Source of the DNA: Desulfobacteraceae bacterium
Lineage (GTDB): Bacteria; Desulfobacterota; Desulfobacteria; Desulfobacterales; Desulfobacteraceae
Length of the DNA stretch: 13,977 nt
NCBI GenBank assembly: GCA_015486915.1
Contig: WFQS01000380.1
Location: 1-13,977 of the forward strand
Direction: 5' to 3'
In this document: positions 13,675-13,977 of the stretch, piece after piece
How the letters are laid out: each line of letters opens with the position of its first letter
How positions within the stretch are numbered: the stretch's first letter is position 1
Position numbers and translations under genes: made by a program
Notes under the pieces: generated by a model
Database searches by the model: none
What the model was told of the DNA's origin: nothing
The model's input: only the letters and a program-made list of their open reading frames with translations

Positions 13675-13977
13675 ATGGAAAATTCTCAAAAAACAACAAA
13701 TATTGCAGGCAAAATGCCGGAACCTGATCCCGATGAGCTTGCGAAAAAAGCTCTTACTAAAATCAAAAATAAATTTCTGATCATGAGCGGGAAAGGCGGT
13801 GTTGGAAAAACAAGTGTCTCCGCCAATCTTGCCATGGCCCTTGCAGGCAGAGGCTTCAAGGTAGGATTAATGGATGTTGATATACACGGTCCTGATATTC
13901 CAAGAATGCTTGGACTTAAAGGTATGCTGGGCGCAAGTCAGAACCATAAAATTTCCCCCATACCCTATTCAGAAAAT
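13675..13977 (+). CDS. mrp: Mrp/NBP35-type Fe-S cluster carrier ATPase, N-terminal part (3' end outside window)
   Basis: The 101 visible codons give a polar N-terminal extension of about 37 residues. They are followed by KFLIMSGKGGVGKTSVSANL with a deviant Walker A, and GLMDVDIHGPDIPRMLGL, the switch I region typical of Mrp/ApbC/NBP35 proteins, which carry 4Fe-4S clusters between two subunits to apo-proteins. The N-terminal extension has no Cys, so the four-Cys N-terminal cluster of eukaryotic NBP35 and some bacterial homologues is absent; the bridging CxxC would lie beyond the window. AAGGA (13665-13669) precedes the ATG at 13675. The gene is 28 bases after the Orp-like gene and completes the ATPase/Orp set. 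A third MinD-like ATPase without the ferredoxin insert fits the usual composition of ORP clusters. Confidence 0.92.
   Translation, partial: MENSQKTTNIAGKMPEPDPDELAKKALTKIKNKFLIMSGKGGVGKTSVSANLAMALAGRGFKVGLMDVDIHGPDIPRMLGLKGMLGASQNHKISPIPYSEN

Overview
The window looks like a chromosomal segment of a strict anaerobe, most likely a sulfate-reducing member of the Desulfobacterota (Desulfobacteraceae-like). This placement is inferred. It rests on moderately AT-rich DNA, abundant palindromic intergenic repeats, and above all a gene cluster of the 'orange protein' (ORP)/MinD-ferredoxin type, which is known from anaerobes.

Layout. Positions 1-2171 hold the 3' part of a eukaryote-type glycogen branching enzyme (glgB) and a complete undecaprenyl-diphosphatase gene (uppP), both on +, followed by a repeat-filled spacer. 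Positions 2172-4181 hold a full-length transketolase (tkt) on -. Positions 4182-4774 contain repeats only. Positions 4775-7890 are a three-gene - strand operon, read 7890 to 4775: an exported beta-type protein of unknown function, a protein anchored in the membrane at both ends, and an exported trypsin-like protease with a duplicated C-terminal module. I recognise no named pathway for this operon. Positions 7891-8740 are a graveyard: a small inverted-repeat element, direct repeats, a broken integron-integrase-like tyrosine recombinase, and a dispersed repeat abutting its break.

Positions 8740-13977 (+) are the metal-cluster-assembly region. A near-perfect 19-bp inverted repeat, the probable enhancer-binding site, lies about 100 bp upstream of an excellent sigma-54 promoter (TGGCAC-N5-TTGCT). 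This promoter drives a NifX/Orp-domain protein fused in frame to a Gly/Gln/Arg-rich DUF5320-like tail, then a DUF5320-like protein, ending in a strong bulged terminator. A second block follows: a degenerate receiver-domain protein, two paralogous MinD-type ATPases each with two inserted 4Fe-4S motifs, two further single-domain NifX/Orp proteins, and the start of an Mrp/NBP35 ATPase that runs off the window. From what is known of these families, the ATPases would load or move Fe-S or Mo/Fe-type clusters and the NifX/Orp proteins would bind or carry them.

Two dispersed repeat families run through the spacers. One is a family of six copies, 60-120 bp each, with a hairpin whose arms change together (CTGCC/GGCAG versus CGGCC/GGCCG). 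The other is an 80-90 bp imperfect palindrome in three copies. Neither matches a repeat class I can name.
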